Below are positions 1-8,414 of a stretch of 13,487 nucleotides of DNA, piece by piece; positions within the stretch are counted from its first letter, which is position 1, and every line of letters begins with the position of its first letter. Where the stretch lies: positions 1 to 13,487 of the forward strand of contig CAZWFN010000159.1 of assembly GCA_964633205.1 (NCBI GenBank), read 5' to 3'. This DNA is from CAYVQE01 sp964633205 (lineage in GTDB: Bacteria; Myxococcota; B64-G9). The notes under the pieces were generated by a model that did no database searches, was not told where the DNA came from, and worked only from the letters and a program-made list of their open reading frames with translations. A program made the translations under genes and the position numbers.

Positions 1-2
1 TC

Positions 3-227
3 GAGTCGATGGGCGTGGTCTTCAACAACGGCAGCCTCAACATCGAGAGCATGAACCAGGATCGCAGCTACCAGATCACGCTGGCCGACTCCCATCCGGG
101 CGACGAGAACCCGCGGACCGTGACCCTGACACCCGAGGTTTACTCCACCAGCGCCCCGCGCTTCCGCAATTACCGCGAGGAGACGTTCGAGTACCCGCTC
201 ACCCCGGTGACCGGCACCGCCCACTGA
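3..227 (+). CDS. C-terminal fragment of an unrecognised protein (5' end outside window)
   Basis: The reading frame is open from the left edge (E-S before the first internal Met at base 9) to a TGA at 225-227. This is therefore most likely the last 74 residues of a longer gene, not a small protein starting at base 9. The fragment has many polar and aromatic residues and short beta-strand-like stretches (SYQITLADSH, RTVTLTPEVYST) and no helix-rich, membrane or recognisable catalytic motif, so a secreted or surface beta-rich domain is possible. It is convergent with the kelch-like lipoprotein gene that ends at 282. I do not recognise the family and assign no function. Confidence 0.55.
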   Translation, partial: ESMGVVFNNGSLNIESMNQDRSYQITLADSHPGDENPRTVTLTPEVYSTSAPRFRNYREETFEYPLTPVTGTAH

Positions 228-244
228 GCGGCCCCACGACCGCG

Positions 245-263
245 GGCCCGTCGTTCTCGGGCC
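245..263. terminator. Possible bidirectional terminator hairpin
   Basis: GGCCCG (245-250) and CGGGCC (258-263) form a perfect 6-bp GC stem with a 7-base loop. It lies in the 54-bp space between two convergent genes. There is no U-tract on either side, so it may be only a weak terminator or chance pairing in GC-rich DNA. Confidence 0.3.
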
Positions 264-281
264 GCAGTTCCCGGGGGCCGA

Positions 282-1835
282 TCAGGGCGACAGCATCTGG
301 CCGTTGCCGGCCATTTCGATCAGGCCTTCGGCGTCCACGTCCAGCCCGCCCAGGATGACCACGGCGCCGCCCGGGATGCGGGCGGCCGCCGGGCCGATGG
401 CGCCGGCGGTCAGCTCGGCCTCGAGCAGGGTGCCGGCGGCGCCCACCGCGGCCAGCTCGACGTCGGCCCGCGAGCTGCGCTCGGCGCCCAGCCCGCCGAT
501 GACGGCCAGGCGGCCGTCCGCCGGGTCGCCCAGCCAGGCGCTGGCGTGCAGGCTGCGGGCGGCGGCCAGGCTGAAGGACTGGCGCTGCGGCGCGGCCGGA
601 TCGCCCGCCAGCAGCTCCAGCGCGGCCGTGGCCGGGCTGCCCGGGGCGGTGGTCGAGCCGCCGGCGATCAGCACGCCGCTCGCCGGCTGGCTCCGCACCG
701 AGTGGCCCACCAGGGCCAGCGCCGGATCGGCGATGGCGGCGGCCTGCGGCTGCAGATCATCGCCGTCGAGCCACTCGACCGGCGCTGCGTCGTAGGCGTT
801 GCCGCCGACCAGCCACAGACCGCCGTCGCCGGCAGCGGCCCCGGCTCCGGCGCGGCCGCTGACCAGGCGCTGGGCCGCGATCTGCCAGCTGATCCCCGCC
901 TCGTCCGGTGTTCCCAGCAGCAGCTCGTCCGAGCGCAGCACCCCGGCGCTGCGGCCGCCGGCCAGCAGCACCCGACCGTCGTCCAGCCGGGCGGCGGCCG
1001 CCCCGGCGCGCGCCAGCATCAGGTCGCTGCCGGCGCTGGAGAAGCGGCCGCTGGCGGGATCGTAGAGGCTGGCGCCGGCCACCAGAGCGTCGACCTGCGG
1101 CCGCAGCCTGGGCCGGCCGGTGCCGCGGGGATCGAACCGCGCCCGGCTGCAACCGCCGGCCAGCAGCACCCGGCCATCGTCCAGCGCCAGCGCGCTGTGC
1201 AGCCCGCGGCAGGCATCCATCGGCAGCACCCGCTCCACCCGGCCGGCGCCGGGATCGAAGATCCAGGCGTCACAGGCCGCCTCCAGCTCGACCGCCCCGC
1301 CGCTTTGGGCGGCGCGGGCGAAGCCACCGGCCACCAGCAGCTTGCCGTCCGGCAGGGCGGTGGTGCTGGCGAAAGCGCGCGGGCCGGGCAGCGCCGCCGG
1401 CAAAGCGACCAGCTGCTGGCCCCAGGGCGGCACGAACAGCTCGACGGTGGTCTCCTGGCCCGCCACCACGTCGACGCCCGGCGCCACTCCGCGCCAGCTC
1501 GGCTGGCCGCTGCAGTCGGCGGTGGTCCAGCCGCTGGCCACCACCAGCCGGTCGGCGCCCGGCTCGAGATCCAGGCTCAGGCCGTGGCGTTGGCTGGCGT
1601 CGGGGCCTAGCCCCAGGCAGCCGCTGCTGGCCAGGGCCGGCCCGCCGGGATCGTCGGCGGTGATGTCCACCCGCAGCCCGGCCAAGGCTTCGGGCAGCCC
1701 GGCGCCAGTCTGGGCCTGCTCGAGCGCGCCGAAGCGCAGCTCCAGGGCCAGGCCGCCGTCAGGGCCCGGCCCGCAGCCGGTGGCGCCGGCCAGCAGCAGC
1801 AGCGGGATCATGGAGGCACGTATCGCTGAAGCCAT
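282..1835 (-). CDS. Kelch-like beta-propeller lipoprotein
   Basis: This 517-residue protein is probably anchored in the cell envelope as a lipoprotein. A short basic N-terminus and hydrophobic run end in a lipobox (LLLAGATGC, Cys21). Residues ~28-135 look like a beta-sandwich with paired cysteines. Residues ~150-505 hold seven kelch-like blades, each with a hydrophobic strand ending in a Gly-Gly pair: G170-171, G227-228, G293-294, G344-345, G392-393, G447-448 and G496-497. The most regular are DGKLLVAGG, DGRVLLAGG and DGRVLLAGG. Seven such units predict a closed seven-bladed propeller, a fold that usually binds proteins or glycans; no galactose-oxidase catalytic residues are evident. GGAGTGAG just before the ATG supports this start, although Met9 is a possible alternative. 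It begins 12 bases after the stop of the PEGA-domain gene and is probably co-transcribed with it. Confidence 0.85.
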   Translation of the reverse strand: MASAIRASMIPLLLLAGATGCGPGPDGGLALELRFGALEQAQTGAGLPEALAGLRVDITADDPGGPALASSGCLGLGPDASQRHGLSLDLEPGADRLVVASGWTTADCSGQPSWRGVAPGVDVVAGQETTVELFVPPWGQQLVALPAALPGPRAFASTTALPDGKLLVAGGFARAAQSGGAVELEAACDAWIFDPGAGRVERVLPMDACRGLHSALALDDGRVLLAGGCSRARFDPRGTGRPRLRPQVDALVAGASLYDPASGRFSSAGSDLMLARAGAAAARLDDGRVLLAGGRSAGVLRSDELLLGTPDEAGISWQIAAQRLVSGRAGAGAAAGDGGLWLVGGNAYDAAPVEWLDGDDLQPQAAAIADPALALVGHSVRSQPASGVLIAGGSTTAPGSPATAALELLAGDPAAPQRQSFSLAAARSLHASAWLGDPADGRLAVIGGLGAERSSRADVELAAVGAAGTLLEAELTAGAIGPAAARIPGGAVVILGGLDVDAEGLIEMAGNGQMLSP

Positions 1836-1847
1836 GGCTCACTCCGC

Positions 1848-3154
1848 TCAGAACTGGACCGAGACCCGGCCCTGGCCGGCTGGGATGCCGCCGCCGCCGT
1901 CGTCCAGGCCGAGTACGGTGCCGGTGACCACGCCGGCTGCCACCGCCGCGCCGATGGCGGTCCAGAACCACCAGCGCTGGTAGACCGGCGCCCCCTCGTC
2001 CGCCGGCTCGGGCTCGGCTCCGGTCTCGGTCCCGGGGACATAGGGTGCGGGTCGCTCGGGCTCGGCGGCTGGCTCGCGGCGCAGCAGCGGCCCGGCGATG
2101 GAGTCGTCGCCGGGCTCTTCCAGCTCCGGCTGCTCGGCACCGGTCTTGAGGCCCCCGGAGCCCGGCCCCTCGTCCTCGGCGATCTCAGATGCGCCGGAGC
2201 CCTTCGGTGCGCCGGAGCCNNNNNNNNNNNNNNNNNNNNNNNNNNNNNNNNNNNNNNNNNNNNNNNNNNNNNNNNNNNNNNNNNNNNNNNNNNNNNNNNN
2301 NNNNNNNNNNNNNNNNNNNCGCCGGAGCCCTTCGGTGCGCCGGAGCCAGGTTCATCGGCGGAGGCGACAGGTTCATCGGCGGAGGCGACGGGTTCATCGG
2401 CGGAGGCGACCCCTGGTGCGCCGGAGCCAGGTTCATCGGCGGAGGCGACAAGGGCCACCGGCGGGATGTCGGCCGGCTCGGATCGCAGCTCGAGCCGGAA
2501 GCGGATGCGGCGGCCGCAGCGGCCGGGGCGCACCCGCAGCCGCCGGCGGGCGACCTGGTAGTCCGGATGGTGGGCGCTCAGGGTGTGCCGGCCCGGGCGC
2601 AGCCGGCGAACCACCCGCAGCGGGGTGCGGCCCAGCGGCTGGCCGTCGAGCCGGATGGGCACGTCGGCCGCGTTGGCCTCGACCCGCAGCCGGCAGGCCA
2701 CCCGGCGGCCGAACAGCCGCACCCAGCCTTGGCGCAGAGCGCGCTGCAGCCCGGGCGGGCCGCGCCGCACCCGCAGCCGCGCCTTGGCCAGCTGGCGCCC
2801 GCTGGCCGCATCGATCAGCCGCAGCTCCAGCAGCCGCCGGCCGGGCAGCTTCTGCAGCTGGCTGAACAGCACCCGGTCGGCATCGCGGGCGCGGCCCATG
2901 GCGGCCAGGCAGGCCGTGGCCGTGCCCCGGCAGCCGGCCTGGTCGGCCAGCGCCTGCCAGGCGACCGGGGGCTGCAGCTCGAGGTCGGGATAACCCTCGG
3001 CCTGGGCCCGCAGCGCGTTATCGAGCTGGTCGGTCTCGGCGGCGGACAAAAAGGGGCTGCGCGGCTCGAGCACCAGCAGCTCGACCTGGCCCCGGGCGGG
3101 GCCGGCCAGCAGCAGCCCGAGCAGCGCCAGCGGAACGAACCGGCGGATGCGCAT
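1848..3154 (-). CDS. PEGA-domain envelope protein with C-terminal membrane segment, interrupted by an assembly gap
   Basis: The start at 3154 is preceded by GGAGGGAG and gives a clean Sec signal peptide (MRIRRFVPLALLGLLLAGPA, cleavage near ARG-Q). Residues ~24-150 are an N-terminal alpha/beta domain of a kind often seen before PEGA repeats. Residues ~154-212 are a PEGA domain (VPIRLDGQPLGRTPLRVV, then RPGRHTLSAHHPDY). A linker of ASADEP and GSGAPK repeats follows and contains 100 Ns. Reading straight through the Ns gives a false tail ending at 1808. The correct frame left of the gap reads GSGAPKGSGASEIAEDEG and ends in a membrane-like helix (WWFWTAIGAAVAAGVVTGTV) and a TGA at 1848-1850. If the flanks overlap by 28 bp, the protein is 392 residues. 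PEGA proteins are thought to act at the cell surface; the partner and ligand are unknown. It lies upstream of, and close to, the kelch-like lipoprotein gene. Confidence 0.8.
2192..2219. repeat. 28-bp direct repeat, left copy beside the gap
   Basis: This is identical to 2320-2347. Read on the minus strand it encodes GSGAPKGSG plus one base, in the frame that leads to the gene's true stop at 1848. Confidence 0.9.
2220..2319. other. Assembly gap of exactly 100 N
   Basis: The run is exactly 100 Ns, the usual placeholder for a gap of unknown size. It lies in the repetitive linker of the PEGA-domain gene. The 28 bases on its left (2192-2219) are identical to the 28 on its right (2320-2347), which points to a repeat-induced break and not to missing unique sequence. 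Confidence 0.97.
2320..2347. repeat. 28-bp direct repeat, right copy beside the gap
   Basis: This is identical to 2192-2219 and encodes the same GSGAPKGSG stretch in the frame continuous with the start at 3154. The two copies are therefore in the same frame although the 100-N spacer is not. Confidence 0.9.
2349..2449 (-). repeat. Tandem repeats coding for an ASADEP linker
   Basis: Four copies of the 20-mer GGTTCATCGGCGGAGGCGAC start at 2349, 2370, 2391 and 2430. The first three are spaced 21 bp apart and the fourth 39 bp from the third, all multiples of three. On the coding strand they give repeated ASADEP units interspersed with GSGAP, an acidic, proline-rich flexible linker between the PEGA domain and the membrane segment. 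Copy number in such repeats often varies between strains. Confidence 0.9.
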
Positions 3155-3187
3155 CGGCTCCCTCCAGGCAGCGGTGAATACAATGGT

Positions 3188-3217
3188 TTCGTAGCGCTGC
3201 CGGACCCGTCCTGTCAA
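3188..3217 (-). promoter_or_regulatory. Sigma70-like promoter for the PEGA-kelch gene pair
   Basis: On the minus strand a perfect -35 TTGACA (3217-3212) is followed 18 bases later by TACGAA (3193-3188). The -10 box ends 33 bases before the PEGA gene ATG. It lies in the 76-bp space after the pruA stop, so the PEGA and kelch genes are probably transcribed independently of pruA. The -10 box is weak (3 of 6 consensus bases). Confidence 0.45.
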
Positions 3218-3230
3218 CCGCCGCTCGGGA

Positions 3231-4862
<1,632 letters not shown>

Positions 4863-4905
4863 GTCCTCGATCCTCCCCTCGGTCTCCTCATGTGTTCTGC
4901 CACCA

Positions 4906-4934
4906 TTGATAGCGCGAATCCGGCGGCGGATGAA
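4906..4934 (-). promoter_or_regulatory. Possible promoter of pruA
   Basis: On the minus strand TTCATC (4934-4929), a 17-base spacer and TATCAA (4911-4906) make a weak sigma70-like pair about 43 bases before the pruA ATG. Only 3 of 6 and 4 of 6 bases fit the consensus. Confidence 0.27.
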
Positions 4935-4980
4935 AGGGATCGTCCACCCCTTTCGAATTCATCGCTTCGCGCGCGGCTGG

Positions 4981-5010
4981 CTTACAGCGCGGGGCGCTTT
5001 TTGCTAGACT
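4981..5010 (+). promoter_or_regulatory. Promoter of the three-lipoprotein operon
   Basis: CTTACA (4981-4986), an 18-base spacer and TAGACT (5005-5010) follow sigma70 spacing, with a T-rich stretch (CTTTTTGC) just before the -10. It lies 39 bases before the preferred start at 5050, in the divergent space with pruA. Confidence 0.42.
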
Positions 5011-5049
5011 GCTGGAGGATTCCTCAATCGGCTCTCGGGCGAGGTGAGC

Positions 5050-6798
5050 ATGTGGACGAGATGGCACTGCCGGTATGTCGCGGGCGCGCTGGCTATCGGA
5101 CTGGTGGCGGCCGGCTGCGGCGATGGACAGGGCGGCGATTGCGAGCCGGGGGCGGGCAGCTGCGCTGCGGACGGGCGCACCCTGACCGTCTGCCAGGACG
5201 GGCGATGGCGGACGGTGGACTGCCTGGCCGAGCAAGGCCGGCTGTGTGAGGCGGGCGCCTGCGTCGACCCCTGGCGCTACGGCGATCCGCAGTGGAGCCG
5301 CTGCGAAGACGACCCGCTGGCCACCCCGGAGAGCCTGCACGCCAAGATGCTCTACTACGAGGACATCGCCCGGCGGCTGCACCTGCACCCGGAGCTGAAG
5401 TGGATCGCCGACGTGCGCCTGGCCTGCGCCGGCGATGACTGCTCGCGGCCGCTGCGGCCCGAGGAGCAGGCCACCTTGCAGGACGTGGAGCGCTTCCGCA
5501 GCGGCGAGAACGACGGGCTGTGGAGCGCGCTCTACCTGGCGGCCGAGGCCTTCCGCTACGGCGCCACCGGCGAGGCCGAGGCGCTGGACACCATCCGCCT
5601 GCTGCTCGCCGGCGAGCGCGACCGCATGGCCGTCACCGGCGTGCCCGGGGTGTTCACCCGCCAGTACGTCCCGCCGGCCGGGGTGGCCGGGGTGGCCTGC
5701 CCCGAAGAGCTGGAACGCTATGTGCCGGACGTGGAGAAGGACGACAACCAGTGGGTGCGCGTGGGCGGCGACGGCTGCGTGCAGGTGGTCGACGGCGACA
5801 GTCTGGAGTGGGTGACCACCGAGCACTGCGGTCTGGACGCCTACGCCGGCTGGTGTTGGCTGGACAACGTCAGCCAGGACGAGTACGCCGGCCACATGTT
5901 CGCCCTGGGCGCCATCGTCAAGCTGGTCGACGACGAGCAGATTCTGGCCACCGCCCGCGAGCTGCTGCAGCAGATCGGCGACCACCTGGTCGACACCCGG
6001 CTGGAGATCCACGACTGGGACGGCCGGCCGGTGGAGCACGGCCGGCTCTACGCCATGGCGCTGGACAACTTCCCGGGCTTCAACGCGGCCATGGCCATGG
6101 ACTTCGTGCTGATCTGCGCCGAGGCCACCGGCGATCCGCGGCTGCGGGCCTTCTACGACGACTGCCTGCTGCAGCAGTCGGGCACCGAGGACTGCCTGCA
6201 GCGGCCGGTGGAGCAGCCGCGGCCCTACACCGAGCACCTGGACAGCCCGGGCCTGTACGTGGGCGCCGACGACTGCCTGTCGAACTGGAACAACATCTCC
6301 ATGCACTTCGCCTCGCTGCACAACCTGATCTGGTTCGAGCGCGACCCCACCGTACGCCGCCTGCTGCAGCAGCACCTGGAAAGCGAGGCCTTCGCCCCGC
6401 CGGGCGCGGCCAAGCCGGTGGCCGAGCAGCACAACGCCTGGTTCGACTTCATCTACGCCGCCCACAAGCCGCTGGGCCCCGACAGCGACGGCCCGGCGCT
6501 GCAGGCGGTGGCCGACGGGGTGTGCATGCTGCGCCAGTTCCCGGCCTCGCAGGCCACCCCGGAGCTGCAGTGCCCGCCCGAGTACTGCCAGCAGGCCTGC
6601 CTGGGCCGGCTCGACAACCCGCTGTCGGACACCCCGCGGCCGGTGGCCGAGCGCTGCCCGCGCACCTTCTTGTGGTGGGCCAGCCCCTACAAGCTCGGCG
6701 GCTGCAGCGCCGACCCGCGCTCGATTCGGGTGCCCAGCGACTACCTGCTGGCTTACTGGATGGGCCGCTACTACGGCTTCATCGCCGAGGACATGTGA
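5050..6798 (+). CDS. Cysteine-rich lipoprotein with a large alpha-helical, alpha/alpha-barrel-like domain
   Basis: The start at ATG 5050 is chosen over the in-frame GTG at 5044 because GAGGTGA overlapping that GTG is a good ribosome site 5 bases before the ATG; this gives 582 residues. The N-terminus is a lipoprotein signal (GLVAAGC, Cys23). A small Cys-rich module follows, with Cys31, 38, 48, 58, 66 and 71, of the disulfide-knot kind common in myxobacterial surface proteins. From ~80 to the end the protein is helical, with repeated amphipathic hairpins (GLWSALYLAAEAFRYGATG; DEYAGHMFALGAIVKLVDD; ISMHFASLHNLIWFE). This pattern resembles six-hairpin (alpha/alpha) toroid enzymes acting on glycans, but I see no family-specific catalytic motif, so an enzymatic role is only a possibility. 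It is first in an operon; the next gene starts 11 bases downstream. Confidence 0.82.
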   Translation: MWTRWHCRYVAGALAIGLVAAGCGDGQGGDCEPGAGSCAADGRTLTVCQDGRWRTVDCLAEQGRLCEAGACVDPWRYGDPQWSRCEDDPLATPESLHAKMLYYEDIARRLHLHPELKWIADVRLACAGDDCSRPLRPEEQATLQDVERFRSGENDGLWSALYLAAEAFRYGATGEAEALDTIRLLLAGERDRMAVTGVPGVFTRQYVPPAGVAGVACPEELERYVPDVEKDDNQWVRVGGDGCVQVVDGDSLEWVTTEHCGLDAYAGWCWLDNVSQDEYAGHMFALGAIVKLVDDEQILATARELLQQIGDHLVDTRLEIHDWDGRPVEHGRLYAMALDNFPGFNAAMAMDFVLICAEATGDPRLRAFYDDCLLQQSGTEDCLQRPVEQPRPYTEHLDSPGLYVGADDCLSNWNNISMHFASLHNLIWFERDPTVRRLLQQHLESEAFAPPGAAKPVAEQHNAWFDFIYAAHKPLGPDSDGPALQAVADGVCMLRQFPASQATPELQCPPEYCQQACLGRLDNPLSDTPRPVAERCPRTFLWWASPYKLGGCSADPRSIRVPSDYLLAYWMGRYYGFIAEDM

Positions 6799-6809
6799 GG
6801 GGGCGCACG

Positions 6810-8285
6810 ATGCGACGCGGATGGCGAGCGCTGCGGTCCGGGTCGCGGTGCCGGTGCCTGCTGGCGGCCGGGTTGGGCGCGGCCTTGCTGGCGGCCGGCT
6901 GCGGCGGCGCCGGGCTGTGGCGGGCGGTGCATCAGCTGGACGACGCGCAGGCCGGCCCGCGAGCGGCCGAGCGGCTGCGCGCCGCCGGGGACGAGGGCCT
7001 GGAGGTGCTGCTGGCCGCGGCCCGGGTGGGCGAGCGCGAGCAGATCCTGAAGGCGGCCTTCGCCGAGATGAAATGCCCGCGGGCGGCCTTCGGCTACGAC
7101 CGCCGCGTCTCGGCGGCCCGGGCCGCCGCCCGGCTGGCGGTGCGCTGGCTGGCCGAGGCGCCCGCGCGGGCGCGGACTATGGAGGGCGACCCGGCGCTGC
7201 TGGCCCGCCAGCTGGCCCTGATCAGCCGCGTCCAGCAGCCCGCGGCGCTGAGCGCGGCGCTGCAGCGGCTGGCCGCGGCCGAGCCGCGCGATCCGGCCTT
7301 GTTGACGGTGGCCATGCAGGCCACCGCCTGTACCGTGGTGCCGGCCGCCCAACAGGGCCGGGCCGCGCTCAAGACCCTGCTGCAGCGCGCCACCGCGATC
7401 AGCCAGCAGCTCGAGGCCGAGCTGGCCCAACGCGCGCCCGCCGGCCCGCGGCTGCACGACTGCCGCGACCCGCGGGCCGACGGGGGCGAAGAGCTGGTGG
7501 CCGGGCTGGTCGCCGGCGACATCGCGCTGGGCGGCACCTCGGCCGCTGACGGCGTGCTGCAGATCGGCCTGCGCCGCGGCCGGCAACGGGCCGAGCTGGG
7601 CCCGGCCTGCGCCCTGTGGCTGTATCAGCGCGCGGCCGAGCAGGGCCGGCAGCTGCCCGGGCTGCTGCTGCCGCTGGTCGGCGACATGGGTCTGGTGGCG
7701 CCCGCGCGACGCGTCCGGGCGGCGCGGTTGCTGCTGCGCGACCTGGAGCGCTACCCGGTGGCGGAGCAGAACAGCATCCTGGCCGCGGCCGTCAACGCCG
7801 GCGCCCGAGCCGAGCGACCGGTGGGCTTCGAAGACCGGCCCCACCGGCCGCCGGCCGCGCTGCTCGAGGCGGCCGCCCGCCAGGGCGCGGCCGCGGCCCG
7901 GCGGGCCATAGACCGGGCCCTGCTGTGCCGCGGGGCGCAGACCTGGTCCGGCGCCTTGATCGCGCTGTCCGGCTTTCTGCCCGAGCCCGAGGCCGGTGAG
8001 CTGGCCTGGCGCATCGGCCAACGCTGCCCGCAGGCGGCGGCGCCGGCCCTGGTGGCCCTGCTGCGCCGCGGCGATGCGCGCGCTGCGGCCATGCTCGAGC
8101 GCGTGCTGGCCGCCGGGGGCGGCTCGGTGTTCAGCCGGGTGGGCGCCGCGCTGGCCGCCCACGCAGCGCCGGAGCTGCTCGACGAGCTGCGGGCCGCGGC
8201 CGCGGCCGGTGGGCAACGCGCCCGCCGCCTGCTGCAGCAGGTGCAGCGCTGGCAGGCGGTGCAGCGCGCGGAGGACGGGTCATGA
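6810..8285 (+). CDS. Lipoprotein with HEAT-like helical repeats (paralogue A)
   Basis: The frame is open far upstream into the preceding gene, but the real start is ATG 6810, after GAGGGGG. It gives a basic N-terminus and the lipobox ALLAAGC (Cys31), making a 491-residue lipoprotein. The mature part is almost entirely short Ala/Leu/Arg-rich helices. The C-terminal third has HEAT-like pairs (IDRALLCRGAQTWSGALIAL; APALVALLRRGDARAAAML; PELLDELRAAAAAGGQRARR), suggesting a protein-binding solenoid. It aligns along its length with the next lipoprotein gene, for example AAERLRAAGDEGLEVLLAAAR against AAARLRSRGAQGLSLLLDAA, and VNAGAR...LLCRG against VNAGGR...LLCRG. It is second in the operon, and its stop overlaps an ATG (ATGA at 8282-8285). 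The precise function is unknown. Confidence 0.82.
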   Translation: MRRGWRALRSGSRCRCLLAAGLGAALLAAGCGGAGLWRAVHQLDDAQAGPRAAERLRAAGDEGLEVLLAAARVGEREQILKAAFAEMKCPRAAFGYDRRVSAARAAARLAVRWLAEAPARARTMEGDPALLARQLALISRVQQPAALSAALQRLAAAEPRDPALLTVAMQATACTVVPAAQQGRAALKTLLQRATAISQQLEAELAQRAPAGPRLHDCRDPRADGGEELVAGLVAGDIALGGTSAADGVLQIGLRRGRQRAELGPACALWLYQRAAEQGRQLPGLLLPLVGDMGLVAPARRVRAARLLLRDLERYPVAEQNSILAAAVNAGARAERPVGFEDRPHRPPAALLEAAARQGAAAARRAIDRALLCRGAQTWSGALIALSGFLPEPEAGELAWRIGQRCPQAAAPALVALLRRGDARAAAMLERVLAAGGGSVFSRVGAALAAHAAPELLDELRAAAAAGGQRARRLLQQVQRWQAVQRAEDGS

Positions 8286-8414
8286 GGCGCGCAGCGGCGA
8301 TCACGCTGCGGGGTGCGGGTCCGGGCTGGCGGGGCCGGCGGGGACCCGGCCCGGCGCCTGCTGGCGCAGGTGGAGCGCCGGAGGGCCGTGCAGTGCAGGG
8401 CGGACGGGTCATGA
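8282..8414 (+). pseudogene. Remnant of a third tandem HEAT-like lipoprotein paralogue
   Basis: The 126 bases between paralogue A and the preferred start of paralogue B are not neutral spacer. In frame with the TGA at 8412-8414 they read GGDPARRLLAQVERRRAVQC then RADGS-stop, which closely matches the end of paralogue A (ARRLLQQVQRWQAVQ then RAEDGS-stop). The junction GGGTCATGAG occurs both at 8278-8287 and at 8407-8416, so this piece has an ATG overlapping the previous stop and a stop overlapping the next ATG, like an intact gene of the array. The start and end are in different frames, and about 450 codons are missing. The simplest reading is an internal deletion of a third copy. Confidence 0.65.

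Noticed and set aside
546..1610. Long plus-strand ORF opposite the kelch-like gene
   Set aside because: Its protein is Gly/Ala/Gln/Arg-rich without domain pattern, as expected opposite a GC-rich gene; the minus-strand protein has a lipobox and seven kelch blades.
1808..1850. C-terminal extension of the PEGA gene to 1808
   Set aside because: It arises only from reading through the 100 Ns in the wrong frame; the alternative frame gives a membrane helix and a stop at 1848, just before the next gene's ribosome site.
2349..2449. CRISPR-like array
   Set aside because: The 20-21 bp units are spaced by one base or by coding linker and encode ASADEP in frame, so they are protein-linker repeats without spacers.
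4888..6465. 525-residue minus-strand ORF opposite the first lipoprotein
   Set aside because: It is a shadow frame; the plus-strand protein has a signal, a cysteine module and ordered helices.
5520..6809. Upstream extension of paralogue A to base 5520
   Set aside because: It overlaps the previous gene in another frame and consists of Arg/Gly/Ala low-complexity sequence; a lipoprotein signal begins at 6810.
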